This document shows positions 14,561-22,637 of a stretch of 44,930 nt of DNA, in pieces. The position numbers were made by a program, and so were the translations under genes. The notes beneath the pieces are model-generated. The model made no database searches, was not told the DNA's origin, and was given only the letters and a program-made list of their open reading frames with translations. The stretch covers positions 1 through 44,930 of the forward strand of contig CAKPYQ010000011.1 of NCBI GenBank assembly GCA_934203105.1. The letters are read 5' to 3'. Source of the DNA: an uncultured Alphaproteobacteria bacterium (GTDB lineage Bacteria > Pseudomonadota > Alphaproteobacteria > CAAHEQ01 > UBA3637). Numbering within the stretch: the first letter of the stretch is position 1; every line of letters starts with the position of its first letter.

Positions 14561-15223
14561 ATGCTAGAAAATCAAAAAAAACTGATTCGCGCTTACACGG
14601 GCGTTGAAGAAATATGGCACGCTTCAATTCACGGCGCCGGTATTTTATTATCGATTGCGGCTTTGGTCGTTTTAGTTTCGATGTCGGCGGTTTATTCAAA
14701 CGTTTGGGCGGTTGTATCCAGCGCGATTTTCGGAACCAGCTTGATTTTAATGTATTCGATGTCGACTTTTTATCATTCCGTCAAGAATGAACAAGCTAAA
14801 AAGTATTTAAAAAAATGTGATCACATTGCGATTTATTATTTAATTGCCGGCACTTATACACCGTTTTTATTAACTTTGTTACGCGGAACGTTGGGTTGGA
14901 CTTTATTCGGGATTATTTGGGGATTGGCTTTGTTGGGAACAATCTTAAAATTGATTTTACCGCCGAATGGCACAAAGCTTTGGTCCGTCGGTTTATACTT
15001 GGGTATGGGTTGGCTGGTTGTGACGGCGTCCGGACAATTAATGCAAGTCATTTCAAAAACAGGCTTGACTTTTTTGGTTTTAGGTGGTTTATTCTACACA
15101 TTAGGAATTACTTTTTATGTATGGAAAAGCCGTAAATACACGCATGCAATTTGGCACTTTTTTGTGTTAATGGGCAGCGTTATGCATTTCTTTGCGGTGC
15201 TTTACGGGTGTATATTGGCTTGA
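14561..15223 (+). CDS. trhA: TrhA/hemolysin III family membrane protein
   Basis: 220 residues from the ATG at 14561, with AAGGAG upstream; the frame extends to 14498, but that codon lies in the -35 box. Seven hydrophobic helices are visible. Motifs of the family are ASIHGAGILLSI near residue 21, MSTFYHSVKN near 65 with a conserved His, DHIAIYYLIAGTYTPF near 85, and a final HAIWHFFVLMGSVMHF carrying two His. PAQR-like proteins of this group may bind metal in the membrane, and TrhA affects membrane energetics in E. coli. The CorA-type gene follows after 30 bp and is probably co-transcribed. Confidence 0.88.
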   Translation: MLENQKKLIRAYTGVEEIWHASIHGAGILLSIAALVVLVSMSAVYSNVWAVVSSAIFGTSLILMYSMSTFYHSVKNEQAKKYLKKCDHIAIYYLIAGTYTPFLLTLLRGTLGWTLFGIIWGLALLGTILKLILPPNGTKLWSVGLYLGMGWLVVTASGQLMQVISKTGLTFLVLGGLFYTLGITFYVWKSRKYTHAIWHFFVLMGSVMHFFAVLYGCILA

Positions 15224-15253
15224 TAACGAACAAAAGGGAAAGGAGAAACACCA

Positions 15254-16222
15254 ATGGTTGCCGGAGTCACATCTGAATTTTGCTTGCGTTTAAAAGACAA
15301 TGGACACGCCGATAAATATACTTTGCAAAAAATGCGGCGCATTAAGTCGGGCAAGTTATGGATTCATTTGGACGAAGACAATATTGAAAGCGTCGATTGG
15401 CTGAAAAACGAAAGCGGCGTTGATGAATTGGTTGTTGAAAACTTACTGGACGAAGAAACGCAACCGCGCTTTTTCACCCTGCCCAACGGGACTTTTGTTG
15501 TTTTGCGTGATATGAACTTAAACCGCAACGCGGATATTGAAGACATGATTGCGGTGCGGATTTGGATTGAAAAAAATCGTATTATTTCTTTATCGCATCG
15601 GCGCCAACCGGCCATTGAAAAGCTGGTCGATTCGTTTTCCAAAGGAAACACACCTTTAACGCCGGCCGGTGTATTTATTCGCTTGGCCGAAAACATTACG
15701 TTGAACATTTCAAAAGTATTGAACAAAATCGATGACGGATTGGACGATATTGAAGACGAACTGATTGATGTTGATACTTTGGGCGCCGACGCTTTACGTT
15801 ATCGCATCAGCGACATCAGGCATCAAGTTTTGGGAATGCGGCGTTATATCGGACCGCAAAGAGACGTATTCATTTCGTTGAAAACATTAGAGCCGGAACT
15901 AACCAAAGAAGAACGCGCTGTATTGCGAGCGATTCGCCGTGATATGTTACAAGCAGTGAGCTCTTTGGATTATGCGCGTGAACATTCGACGGTCAGCCAA
16001 GAAGAATTAGACAGCCGTATCAACGTTCAATTAAACAAAACAATGTACGTTTTTACAATCATTATGGTTGTTTTGGCGCCGCTTACTTTAATCACGGGAA
16101 TATTAGGCTCTAATTCGATCGAAGTGACCGAAAATCCTTACGGCTTTATACTGATTTCGCTTTCATTGATCGTGCTGGGATTTTTACAAGTTTGGTATTT
16201 CAAGCGCAAAAGATGGTTCTAA
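15254..16222 (+). CDS. CorA/ZntB-family divalent metal transporter with GSN motif
   Basis: 322 residues; AAAGGAG precedes the ATG. It should be a homopentameric inner-membrane channel or transporter for divalent metals. The large N-terminal cytoplasmic alpha/beta domain is followed by long helices (DDGLDDIEDELIDVD, then SDIRHQVLGMRRYIGPQRDV) and two C-terminal membrane helices. The signature after TM1 reads LITGILGSNSIEV where CorA has GMN and ZntB-type proteins vary, so Met is replaced by Ser. The RRYIGPQRDV block favours the ZntB-like branch. Ion preference (Mg, Zn or Co) cannot be read from the sequence. Confidence 0.85.
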   Translation: MVAGVTSEFCLRLKDNGHADKYTLQKMRRIKSGKLWIHLDEDNIESVDWLKNESGVDELVVENLLDEETQPRFFTLPNGTFVVLRDMNLNRNADIEDMIAVRIWIEKNRIISLSHRRQPAIEKLVDSFSKGNTPLTPAGVFIRLAENITLNISKVLNKIDDGLDDIEDELIDVDTLGADALRYRISDIRHQVLGMRRYIGPQRDVFISLKTLEPELTKEERAVLRAIRRDMLQAVSSLDYAREHSTVSQEELDSRINVQLNKTMYVFTIIMVVLAPLTLITGILGSNSIEVTENPYGFILISLSLIVLGFLQVWYFKRKRWF

Positions 16223-16360
16223 AAAAGTTAACAAATACTTAAATACTTGTGAAATATTAAAAAAATTTTCAAAAAATGAAAAAAAATGCTTGTAAAAGAT
16301 TTTATAAGCGTTATATTAATAGATGTAGTTATTTTTTTCCTGAACAAAAGGAGCGTAAAA

Positions 16361-16690
16361 ATGAGTGAAAAAGATATGGAATACATCCGTGTAGCGGCTT
16401 ATTACATTTGGGAAAATGAAGGTCGTCCGGAAGGAAAATCAGAAGAAATTTGGTGGAAAGCTTGTGATCAATTCAACAATTGGAATCATTCGCAAAAGGC
16501 TGGAAAAGCTGTTGCAAAAAAATCCACCGCAAAAAAAGCTGTTGCCAAAGTGGCTGCAAAGCCGGTTGTAAAGGCTGCTGCGATTAAAGCACCTGCTAAA
16601 AAATTAGCAAAGACAAAAATCAGCACAGTTCCTGTAAAATCTGCGGCGACAAAGATTATTACACCGTTGTACGGTTCTGTAAAGAAATAA
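16361..16690 (+). CDS. DUF2934 protein with histone H1-like Lys/Ala tail
   Basis: 109 residues from the ATG at 16361, with AAAGGAG upstream. Residues 1-45 form the DUF2934 motif (YIRVAAYYIWENEGRPEGK and a Trp-rich helix). From about residue 50 the chain is nearly only Lys, Ala, Val, Pro and Thr, with repeats such as KKSTAKKAVAKVAAKP, like bacterial histone H1-type DNA-binding tails. It is probably nucleoid-associated. It is monocistronic: a TTGTAA/TATATT-like promoter lies at about 16289-16316 and a terminator follows. DUF2934 itself has no assigned reaction. Confidence 0.75.
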   Translation: MSEKDMEYIRVAAYYIWENEGRPEGKSEEIWWKACDQFNNWNHSQKAGKAVAKKSTAKKAVAKVAAKPVVKAAAIKAPAKKLAKTKISTVPVKSAATKIITPLYGSVKK

Positions 16691-16712
16691 GTTTTTCTCC
16701 TTGAAAGACAAG

Positions 16713-16749
16713 AAAATCCCCCTTGTTTAAACGGCATTGGGGATTTTTT
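16713..16749 (+). terminator. Intrinsic terminator after the DUF2934 gene
   Basis: AAAATCCCC...TGGGGATTTTTT hairpin with a T-run, 23 bp after the stop. Confidence 0.8.
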
Positions 16750-16863
16750 GTATTTAAGGTTTAAGATTTAATATTTAGGACTTAAGCCATTTTCTTTCTT
16801 CGACTCGGCAATGAGAAAAAACTGTCGAAGCTATAATATCATTTTGAACGTTTTTCCCCACCT

Positions 16864-17190
16864 GTCATCCTGAGCGTCTTTTCCCCACCTGTCATTCTGA
16901 ACGTAAGTGAAGAATCTTTTAACGCGGGGTGTCATTCTGAGCGAAAGCGAAGAATCTCTTGAAGCTGTGGTGTCATTCTGAGCGGAGCGAAGAATCTTTT
17001 TAATGGGTCCCGAAGTGGGGGACGCGAAAAATTCGCGCCGCGCGTCCCCCACTTGATAAGCTGTTTTTTTCCACTCGTCATTCTGAGCGAAGTGAAGAAT
17101 CTTTTCATCTCATCGCACCATCAAATGTGCGGCGCGCAAATCCTCGCGCGCCCGCGTCGCACATTTAATATAAAAAATCATTTTTTTAAA
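16864..17190. repeat. Repeat island upstream of prepilin locus 2
   Basis: It contains a partial A unit at 16864-16876 and full A units (GTCATTCTGAGCG...GAAGAATCT) at 16891-16917, 16931-16957, 16972-16997 and 17077-17102. A B palindrome with AAGTGGGGGACGCG arms lies at 17013-17054, a C palindrome at 17123-17166, and a single D half (AAAAAATCATTTTTTT) at about 17174-17189. Spacing is irregular. No gene is seen in 16750-17379. Confidence 0.85.
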
Positions 17191-17220
17191 GGCTCAAAAG
17201 CCCTATCAGTATTATGACAA

Positions 17221-17339
17221 AAACGATCGTTTAAAGTCAATAGATTTTTTTGTGAGAGAGCCCTCTATAACACACTGAAAATAAACAAAAGCCAAATTTT
17301 ACGTTTTGGCAAAAAAGCGACGAACACAAACGATCGTTT
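17221..17339. promoter_or_regulatory. Paired GATC-centred palindromes, prepilin locus 2
   Basis: AAACGATCGTTT occurs at 17221-17232 and 17328-17339, start to start 107 bp. The intervening sequence matches 25690-25808 in the same absolute orientation. The left palindrome sits in the 17-bp spacer of a leftward TTGACT promoter with a poor -10 (TCATAA). The right palindrome sits three bases before TAATAT (17343-17348), the -10 for the rightward prepilin gene, whose -35 is weak (ACGAAC). It is a likely operator pair. Confidence 0.65.
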
Positions 17340-17457
17340 ATGTAATATATGAATCAAGAGTTTTAACGGAGCCGAAAATATGAACTTTGCGTTCATTGTA
17401 AAACTTTTTAAAACGAATTATATTAACGAAAAACATAACAAAAGGGAGAAATTTTTT

Positions 17458-18702
17458 ATGAAAACAGACAAGTTAAAATCCACTCAAATGTGTGGCGAGG
17501 AAATGGAAAATACCGGCCGGTCAATGCTTGAAATGCTGGGCGTGCTGGCGATCATCGGCGTGCTATCAGTCGGTGCTGTCATGGGATTTCGCCAAGCGAT
17601 GAACCGCCATAAAGCAAACGTCATCTTAAACGATGTTTCTTTGGCTTTCGAAGAGCTGGCAACCCACGAAACAACCGGCGCCATCAACCGCTATCAAGTG
17701 ACGGCTTTCACACCCGAATCGGGGCATACTTTATACGCCAAACGCGACGCGAACGGCAATGATTCGGTTGAAGTCGTCGGCGTTGCCAAAGGCGTTTGCG
17801 AAGTCTTGATTCAATACGAAAAAACAGAGCTTTATACGCAAATCAGTGATACAGCCGGTACGAAATTAACGACATGTGCGGACGATCAAGCAATGGTGTT
17901 TGGGCTGACGGCGGGAAGCAGCACAGACCCAGACCCGGGCCCCGGACCAGAACCCACAGACCCTTGCGACGGTAAGACTTGTTCAGGTCACGGCACTTGT
18001 TCCGACGGCGTTTGTACTTGCTCGGACGGTTACACGGATCCGGATTGCGGAACAGCTCCGGAATGTAACAGCGCTATTCCTTGCGCCAGCCCGAAAGTTT
18101 GTTCCACGGATTACCACTGCGAATGCCCTGCGATAGGCACTCCGGGTGTTTGCCAAACCACCGAAACGCAGAACGGTTGCCCGGCGATCGTGAACGTTAC
18201 CGGCAAGTGCGGCACGAACGGAATTTGTACAAACGGAGCTTGTTCCGAATGTTCATCGCCGATGATCGCGAATGCTGACGGGACGGCTTGCGAATGTCCG
18301 GCCAAAGGCGCCAATTGTAAAACGCAAAATGACTTGACTTGCGAATGCGATGTTTGCGAAGAGGGCTTCGAAAAGAACGCCGCCGCCGAATGCGTGGAAA
18401 TCGTTGAAGGGTGCGCAAACGATGAAATATCAGTCGCAAACTACAATGGATCCAACGGCGAAGAAAACGGAACTGCATGCTGCAAAGTTTATGCCGATAG
18501 CACCTCAGTCGTAAGTGAAGGAGTGTTTGATCGTTACAGCAATTACGTTGTTGTCGGAGCAATTAACGGTGAATGTTGTGGTGGTTATAAAAAGCATGAG
18601 TTAAATTGTAAAACAGCAACAAACACTTGTGATGAAACAGAAGAAACGCCGGGTGCAATATTAAGAAAATCCAGCTACGGCGCGTCTTGCTACAAGCCTT
18701 AA
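17458..18702 (+). CDS. Prepilin-like Cys-rich surface protein (locus 2)
   Basis: 414 residues from the ATG at 17458, with GGGAG upstream. An in-frame ATG at 17380 with CGGAG is a real alternative and adds 26 residues. The type-III leader is cleaved after G20, with Glu at +5 (RSMLE), followed by a hydrophobic helix and the conserved segment FRQAMNRHKANVILNDVSLA shared with loci 3 and 4. From residue of about 160 there is a Pro/Asp/Gly linker and an EGF-like unit with six Cys (CDGKTCSGHGTCSDGVCTC...). More Cys-rich modules follow, ending ANCKTQNDLTCECDVCEEGF. The last 100 residues are unique to this copy. It should be processed by PilD and displayed at the surface. No pilus assembly genes are nearby. 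This copy lacks the repeat leader seen at loci 1, 3 and 4. Confidence 0.78.
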   Translation: MKTDKLKSTQMCGEEMENTGRSMLEMLGVLAIIGVLSVGAVMGFRQAMNRHKANVILNDVSLAFEELATHETTGAINRYQVTAFTPESGHTLYAKRDANGNDSVEVVGVAKGVCEVLIQYEKTELYTQISDTAGTKLTTCADDQAMVFGLTAGSSTDPDPGPGPEPTDPCDGKTCSGHGTCSDGVCTCSDGYTDPDCGTAPECNSAIPCASPKVCSTDYHCECPAIGTPGVCQTTETQNGCPAIVNVTGKCGTNGICTNGACSECSSPMIANADGTACECPAKGANCKTQNDLTCECDVCEEGFEKNAAAECVEIVEGCANDEISVANYNGSNGEENGTACCKVYADSTSVVSEGVFDRYSNYVVVGAINGECCGGYKKHELNCKTATNTCDETEETPGAILRKSSYGASCYKP

Positions 18703-18720
18703 TGCTTTAAAAAAACGAGT

Positions 18721-18750
18721 AAAAAAAGCCCCGAAAATAACGGGGCTTTT
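18721..18750. terminator. Bidirectional terminator between prepilin locus 2 and the proline-rich gene
   Basis: AAAAAAAGCCCCG-aaaataa-CGGGGCTTTT hairpin serving the two convergent genes. Confidence 0.85.
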
Positions 18751-18763
18751 AAGGTATAAAAAT

Positions 18764-19345
18764 TTATCGAGTACGACCTCTATCATCACGGCGCGGTGGG
18801 TGCTTCGGACCGATTGTGCGCGGAGGACGTCTGTCGTCTCGGCGATCCCATTGACGCGGAGGACGTAGTGCCGGAGGCGCCGGCCGATCCCATCGAGAAT
18901 GCCAATGACGTGGAGGAGGTGGCGGAGCCGGACGATAATACCGTGGCGGCGGAGGGGGCAACGGTCTGTACCACGGATCATAAACAACAGCCGGCGGCGG
19001 TGTAATTACTTGAACAGGAGGAACCGGAACGACAATCGGCGTCGGTTCAACAACAACCGGAGCCGGCACAACAATCGGAGTCGGTTCAACAATGACCGGA
19101 GCCGGTACAACAGCCGGCAAAGTCACCGGAGTTGAAACAACGACCGGAGCCGGCGCCACAACAACACGCGGCGTTCCGAAAATCGAACCTAATACCTGAG
19201 AGGCACCCCACAACGATACGCCGACGATTTCGGCGGCATCATTATGATGCGGACGATGATCACGCGGATGAGCTTCTGTCTTCATCGGAACAAATGCTGC
19301 CAACGCGCACAATGTTCCAAGCATCGCAAACTTCTTTGTATTCAA
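18764..19345 (-). CDS. Exported proline-rich protein
   Basis: 193 residues from a TTG at 19345, chosen because AAAGGAG lies seven bases upstream; the frame extends to 19396 without a ribosome site. The signal peptide NTKKFAMLGTLCALAAFVP is followed by MKTEAHPRD. A short Gly-rich segment (EIVGVSLWGASQVLGSIFG) follows. Then come about 70 residues of tandem Pro/Val repeats around PTPIVVPAPVVV. An Arg/Pro/Trp-rich tail (PPPPPRYYRP, PPPPPRHWHS) ends DDRGRTR. The Pro/Val tract could be an extended periplasmic spacer and the basic tail could bind envelope polyanions. No domain is recognised. Confidence 0.75.
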   Translation of the reverse strand: MNTKKFAMLGTLCALAAFVPMKTEAHPRDHRPHHNDAAEIVGVSLWGASQVLGSIFGTPRVVVAPAPVVVSTPVTLPAVVPAPVIVEPTPIVVPAPVVVEPTPIVVPVPPVQVITPPPAVVYDPWYRPLPPPPPRYYRPAPPPPPRHWHSRWDRPAPPALRPPRQWDRRDDRRPPRTIGPKHPPRRDDRGRTR

Positions 19346-19386
19346 AGCAATTCTCCTTTCATAATATAAGTTAAAAACTGTTGCAC

Positions 19387-19415
19387 AGTGTAGCATACTT
19401 TTGGCGTAAAGTCAA
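19387..19415 (-). promoter_or_regulatory. Promoter of the proline-rich gene
   Basis: TTGACT (19410-19415), a 17-bp spacer and TACACT (19387-19392), leftward, 42 bp before the TTG. Confidence 0.65.
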
Positions 19416-19437
19416 GTATATATTAACGTTCTGATAA

Positions 19438-20370
19438 TTAAGGCAAAAAATCTTCTAAAAGCTTTAAATCATTTTGCATTAAAGTTTGTTTCCATGCTTT
19501 GGCGCGCGGCGTTTTAGCATAAAGCCCCATCATATGGCGTGTCACATGCAACGGCTTTTCATACGTTCGAATAAGCGGCAATAAGTTTTGAACGATTTGC
19601 TCGCGCGTTAAAATCGGATGATCATCACCGTAAAAGTCACGATCGATCGTCGCTAAATCATAGGGCGCAGCATACGCCCATCTGCCGATCATAACACCGT
19701 CCATAAAGTTTAAATGCTGTTTTATTTCATCAATGCTTAAAATTTGTCCGTTGATCAAAATGCAAAGTTCGGGATAGCGTTCTTTAATCCGATAAACCAA
19801 AGGATAATTCAGCGGCAACTTTTGGCGGTTTTCTTTTGGAGTCAGACCTTTTAAACGTGCTTTTCTGGCGTGAATGATAAAGCGCTTACACCCGCTTTTT
19901 GCCGTCGTATCAATAAACCGACAACAAGCGTCAAAGCCGTCCGATAAATCATCGGGCGTATCCAAAGCAATCCGCGTTTTAATCGAAATCGGCAAATCCG
20001 ATTCGTTTTGCATAGCGCGCACACAATCCGCCACACGCTGTGGATCAGCCATTAAACAAGCCCCAAAAGCCCCCGCCTGCACTCTTTCGGACGGGCAACC
20101 GGCATTGATATTTATCGCACAAAATCCTTTATTTTGCGCCATTTTGGCCGCATCTGCCATCAAATGAGGCGTAGAGCCTCCGACTTGCAAAATCAAAGGA
20201 TTTTCCACTTTGGCAAAAGATAACAAGCGATCTTTGTTGCCGTAAGCCAAAGCTTGCTCGGCAATCATTTCGGTATAAAGCGGAGCGTGACGGCTGATAA
20301 GGCGAAAAAACTGCCTGAAAAAGCTGTCCGTCCAATCCAACATAGGTGCTATTTCAATTTGTTTTTGCAT
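19438..20370 (-). CDS. dusA: tRNA-dihydrouridine synthase (DusA type)
   Basis: 310 residues from the ATG at 20370 (MQKQIEIAPMLDWTD). Longer in-frame starts lie in the divergent promoter region and are less likely. It is a flavin-dependent enzyme reducing uridines in the tRNA D-loop. The TIM barrel shows APMLDWTDSFFRQFFR, the FMN/tRNA segment LYTEMI near residue 40, and the catalytic Cys in NINAGCPSERVQAGAFGACL near 90. IKTRIALD and the late INGQILSIDEI / GVMIGRWAY phosphate-binding loops are also present. The RLISRHAPLYTEM context and overall length fit DusA better than DusB. It is divergent from DUF3126. Confidence 0.9.
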   Translation of the reverse strand: MQKQIEIAPMLDWTDSFFRQFFRLISRHAPLYTEMIAEQALAYGNKDRLLSFAKVENPLILQVGGSTPHLMADAAKMAQNKGFCAININAGCPSERVQAGAFGACLMADPQRVADCVRAMQNESDLPISIKTRIALDTPDDLSDGFDACCRFIDTTAKSGCKRFIIHARKARLKGLTPKENRQKLPLNYPLVYRIKERYPELCILINGQILSIDEIKQHLNFMDGVMIGRWAYAAPYDLATIDRDFYGDDHPILTREQIVQNLLPLIRTYEKPLHVTRHMMGLYAKTPRAKAWKQTLMQNDLKLLEDFLP

Positions 20371-20457
20371 TATTTTTACATTATATACAAAAAAAAGCTT
20401 TTGAAAATGTTTTTTTTGCGCTATGATAGAAATACACTTTAACAAAAGGGGATCTTT

Positions 20458-20670
20458 ATGTTTAAAAAATCAGAAATGCAACAAGTACAAGCTTATTTTC
20501 AAAAGCTGTTTTCAAACAATGATATTTACTTAAAAGAAGGAACGGGAAATGACGCGCCGGCGGAAGTTTTGCTGGGCGGTCAGTTCATCGGCGTTGTTTA
20601 TAAAAATGAAGACGAAGGCGAAACTTCGTATGATTTTAATATGTCTATTTTACCGGAAGATTTTGAATAA
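20458..20670 (+). CDS. DUF3126 family small protein
   Basis: 70 residues; AAGGGGA precedes the ATG. The sequence matches the alphaproteobacterial DUF3126 family: a short helix (QAYFQKLFSN), then AEVLLGGQFIGVVYKNEDEG and SYDFNMSIL. It is probably a small soluble protein of unknown function. It begins an operon: the periplasmic protein starts 10 bp after its stop. A TTGAAA/TATGAT promoter with a short 15-bp spacer may lie at 20401-20427. Confidence 0.85.
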   Translation: MFKKSEMQQVQAYFQKLFSNNDIYLKEGTGNDAPAEVLLGGQFIGVVYKNEDEGETSYDFNMSILPEDFE

Positions 20671-20680
20671 GGAGAAAATG

Positions 20681-22135
20681 ATGAGAAAAATCTGTTTATT
20701 AGGTATAGCTTTAACATCGGTTTCTGCGGTGGCTTTGGCACAAGCGCCGGCTTTGACCGACCAAATTGAACAAATGGTGCGTCAAAACGTTATGTCCGAA
20801 GATGTAGAATATACAGCATCTCCGTCGGTAAAGGCTTTGCCATACGGGTATGAAGTCAATGTTCCGGCCGGGATGCTGAAAACAAAAGCCAAAACGGCAA
20901 TTAAACCGTTTGTTTTTTCGATGACTGATGATGGTATGGCGGGCGTTAACAAACGCTATAAGTTCAAATTAACCGACATTAACCAAATCTTCCCGTCTTT
21001 GTCCGAAACTCTAAAAGCACATGAAGTTGCTTATTCCGATGTTTCTTATGAAGGGAAATTCATTCCGGCTTTGGGATTTTTGGAAAGCCAAGAAATCATT
21101 GTAAAAGGGTTAAAAATCCCATTCAAAGATACCAATTCGACAATCTCGGCGGCACAAGCAACTTTTACGGACTTTTCGCGTTTGACCGATGAAAACAAAG
21201 CCAAACAGGAAGATACCATCGCTTTAAAAGACGTGGAAATTATTCACCCATTAGCATCTTTACACATCAACGAATTTAAATTTGATGTATCGATTCCGGA
21301 GGCCAATAGGGCAACCTCTCCTATGGAACAAGTGATGTTGACACCTTCCTTAAAGCAATCAATGACATTGAATAATGTCCGTTTTTCCTCTCCGATGATG
21401 GGGGATAAAAGCTTGTCTTTTGATGCCACTCAAACGGTGGAAGTTCAACAGGATCAAACAAATTATAACGTAACAACGAATTTTGGAATGCTGATCAACA
21501 ATATCAAAGGTGATTTAACAGACGATATGCCAAGAACTTTGACGGCAGATATTGAAACCAGCGGTTATACTTTTTCTGACTTTTTGGTATATTCGGCGGC
21601 AATCAATAAATTAAGCGAAGCGGAAAGCTTGCCGGATTCCACTCGTAAAGAAATTATGTTAAAAACGTTGGAAGACGAAGTTGAAAAAGCGCAAGAAAAG
21701 TTAATTGCGAATATGAAAATCGACATTAAAGAAATGGCTTTGCGTGCGGATAAATACACGATGGTTTTAAAAGGTAATGTCAACGTAAAAAGTGAACAAT
21801 TTAAGGGAACTTTGCAAGTGACAAACTTTGATTATCTAGCTCCGCAGCCGAAAAAAATCGATGAAGTCGCTTGCCAAAAGTTGGTTGACGATATGTTGTC
21901 AGACAAAATTAAGGGCGCCGAATTTAAAGCACAATATGACTTAACTTGTGACGAAGGTCGCGGCATATTGGACGGATTACGCCCATTCGCAGACAGTGCT
22001 GCAAAAGTCACAGATGCGCAAGGCAACAATGCTTTGTTGTTCTCGATTGAATTTTCCGGTGATGATATGTTCATCAATGGTCACAAAATCGATGATGACA
22101 GCGATTTAAACCCGAAAGCTTTGATCGGTGATTAA
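20681..22135 (+). CDS. Periplasmic or envelope protein of unknown function
   Basis: 484 residues. Two adjacent ATGs exist at 20678 and 20681; the second has the better spacing from GGAG. A Sec signal peptide MRKICLLGIALTSVSAVALA is probably cleaved near AQA. The mature part is beta-rich with alternating hydrophobic residues. It has segments such as VALKDVEIIHPLASLHINEF and EMALRADKYTMVLKGNVNVK, reminiscent of AsmA/DUF945-like envelope proteins, but no family is certain. A Cys pair near the C-terminus (VACQKL, LTCDEG) could form a disulfide. It is followed directly by sufE (TAAATG), so the two are translationally coupled. Confidence 0.7.
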   Translation: MRKICLLGIALTSVSAVALAQAPALTDQIEQMVRQNVMSEDVEYTASPSVKALPYGYEVNVPAGMLKTKAKTAIKPFVFSMTDDGMAGVNKRYKFKLTDINQIFPSLSETLKAHEVAYSDVSYEGKFIPALGFLESQEIIVKGLKIPFKDTNSTISAAQATFTDFSRLTDENKAKQEDTIALKDVEIIHPLASLHINEFKFDVSIPEANRATSPMEQVMLTPSLKQSMTLNNVRFSSPMMGDKSLSFDATQTVEVQQDQTNYNVTTNFGMLINNIKGDLTDDMPRTLTADIETSGYTFSDFLVYSAAINKLSEAESLPDSTRKEIMLKTLEDEVEKAQEKLIANMKIDIKEMALRADKYTMVLKGNVNVKSEQFKGTLQVTNFDYLAPQPKKIDEVACQKLVDDMLSDKIKGAEFKAQYDLTCDEGRGILDGLRPFADSAAKVTDAQGNNALLFSIEFSGDDMFINGHKIDDDSDLNPKALIGD

Positions 22136-22531
22136 ATGCAAAGCATTGATGAAATTCAATCCAATTTTGCTTTTTTGGAAGATTGGGAAGATAAATACCG
22201 TTATTTGATCGAGTTGGGAGAGGCGCTTGACCCTCTCCCCGCCGAATATAAGACGGATACATATAAAGTGGACGGTTGTATGAGTCAAGTTTGGCTTTAT
22301 CCCAAGCGTGATTCAAATGGGAAATATACTTTTTTGGCCGACAGCGACGCTTTAATTGTCAAAGGGCTGATTGCGGTGATTTTATGCGCTTATAATGATA
22401 AAACGGCCGACGAAATCCGATCCGTGCCGATAGAAAAAATCTTTGAAACTTTGGGATTGGAAACGCATTTGTCACCAACGCGCCGCAACGGATTTTTCGC
22501 AATGGTGCACAAAATCCAAAGCTTGGCTTAA
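22136..22531 (+). CDS. sufE: SufE-family sulfur acceptor protein
   Basis: 131 residues; its ATG touches the stop of the previous gene. It accepts persulfide sulfur from the cysteine desulfurase SufS for iron-sulfur cluster assembly. The catalytic Cys lies in KVDGCMSQVW near residue 48. Flanking motifs are EDWEDKYRYLIELG near 14, the substrate groove DALIVKGLIAVIL, and the ending SPTRRNGFFAMV, all typical. No suf operon is present here, so the partner genes must be elsewhere. Confidence 0.95.
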   Translation: MQSIDEIQSNFAFLEDWEDKYRYLIELGEALDPLPAEYKTDTYKVDGCMSQVWLYPKRDSNGKYTFLADSDALIVKGLIAVILCAYNDKTADEIRSVPIEKIFETLGLETHLSPTRRNGFFAMVHKIQSLA

Positions 22532-22564
22532 ACGAAATCAATCGATTTTGCGAACAATTTGATG

Positions 22565-22593
22565 TTGAAAGTGCTTCTTTTTTGTGCTATAAT
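22565..22593 (+). promoter_or_regulatory. Promoter of the Ala-rich exported protein gene
   Basis: TTGAAA (22565-22570), exactly 17 bp, then perfect TATAAT (22588-22593), 44 bp before the ATG at 22638. Confidence 0.75.
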
Positions 22594-22637
22594 TATATGT
22601 AGAAAAGAGGAAGAACTTTTTTACGGAGGATTAAACT

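Noticed and set aside
16864..17102. Possible CRISPR array from repeated GTCATTCTGAGCG units
   Set aside because: Spacing is irregular, units vary, copies occur in both orientations and inside genes, and no cas genes are present.
18081..18562. Overlapping frames on both strands within prepilin locus 2
   Set aside because: They are shadows of the Cys-rich repeats with atypical composition and no start signals.
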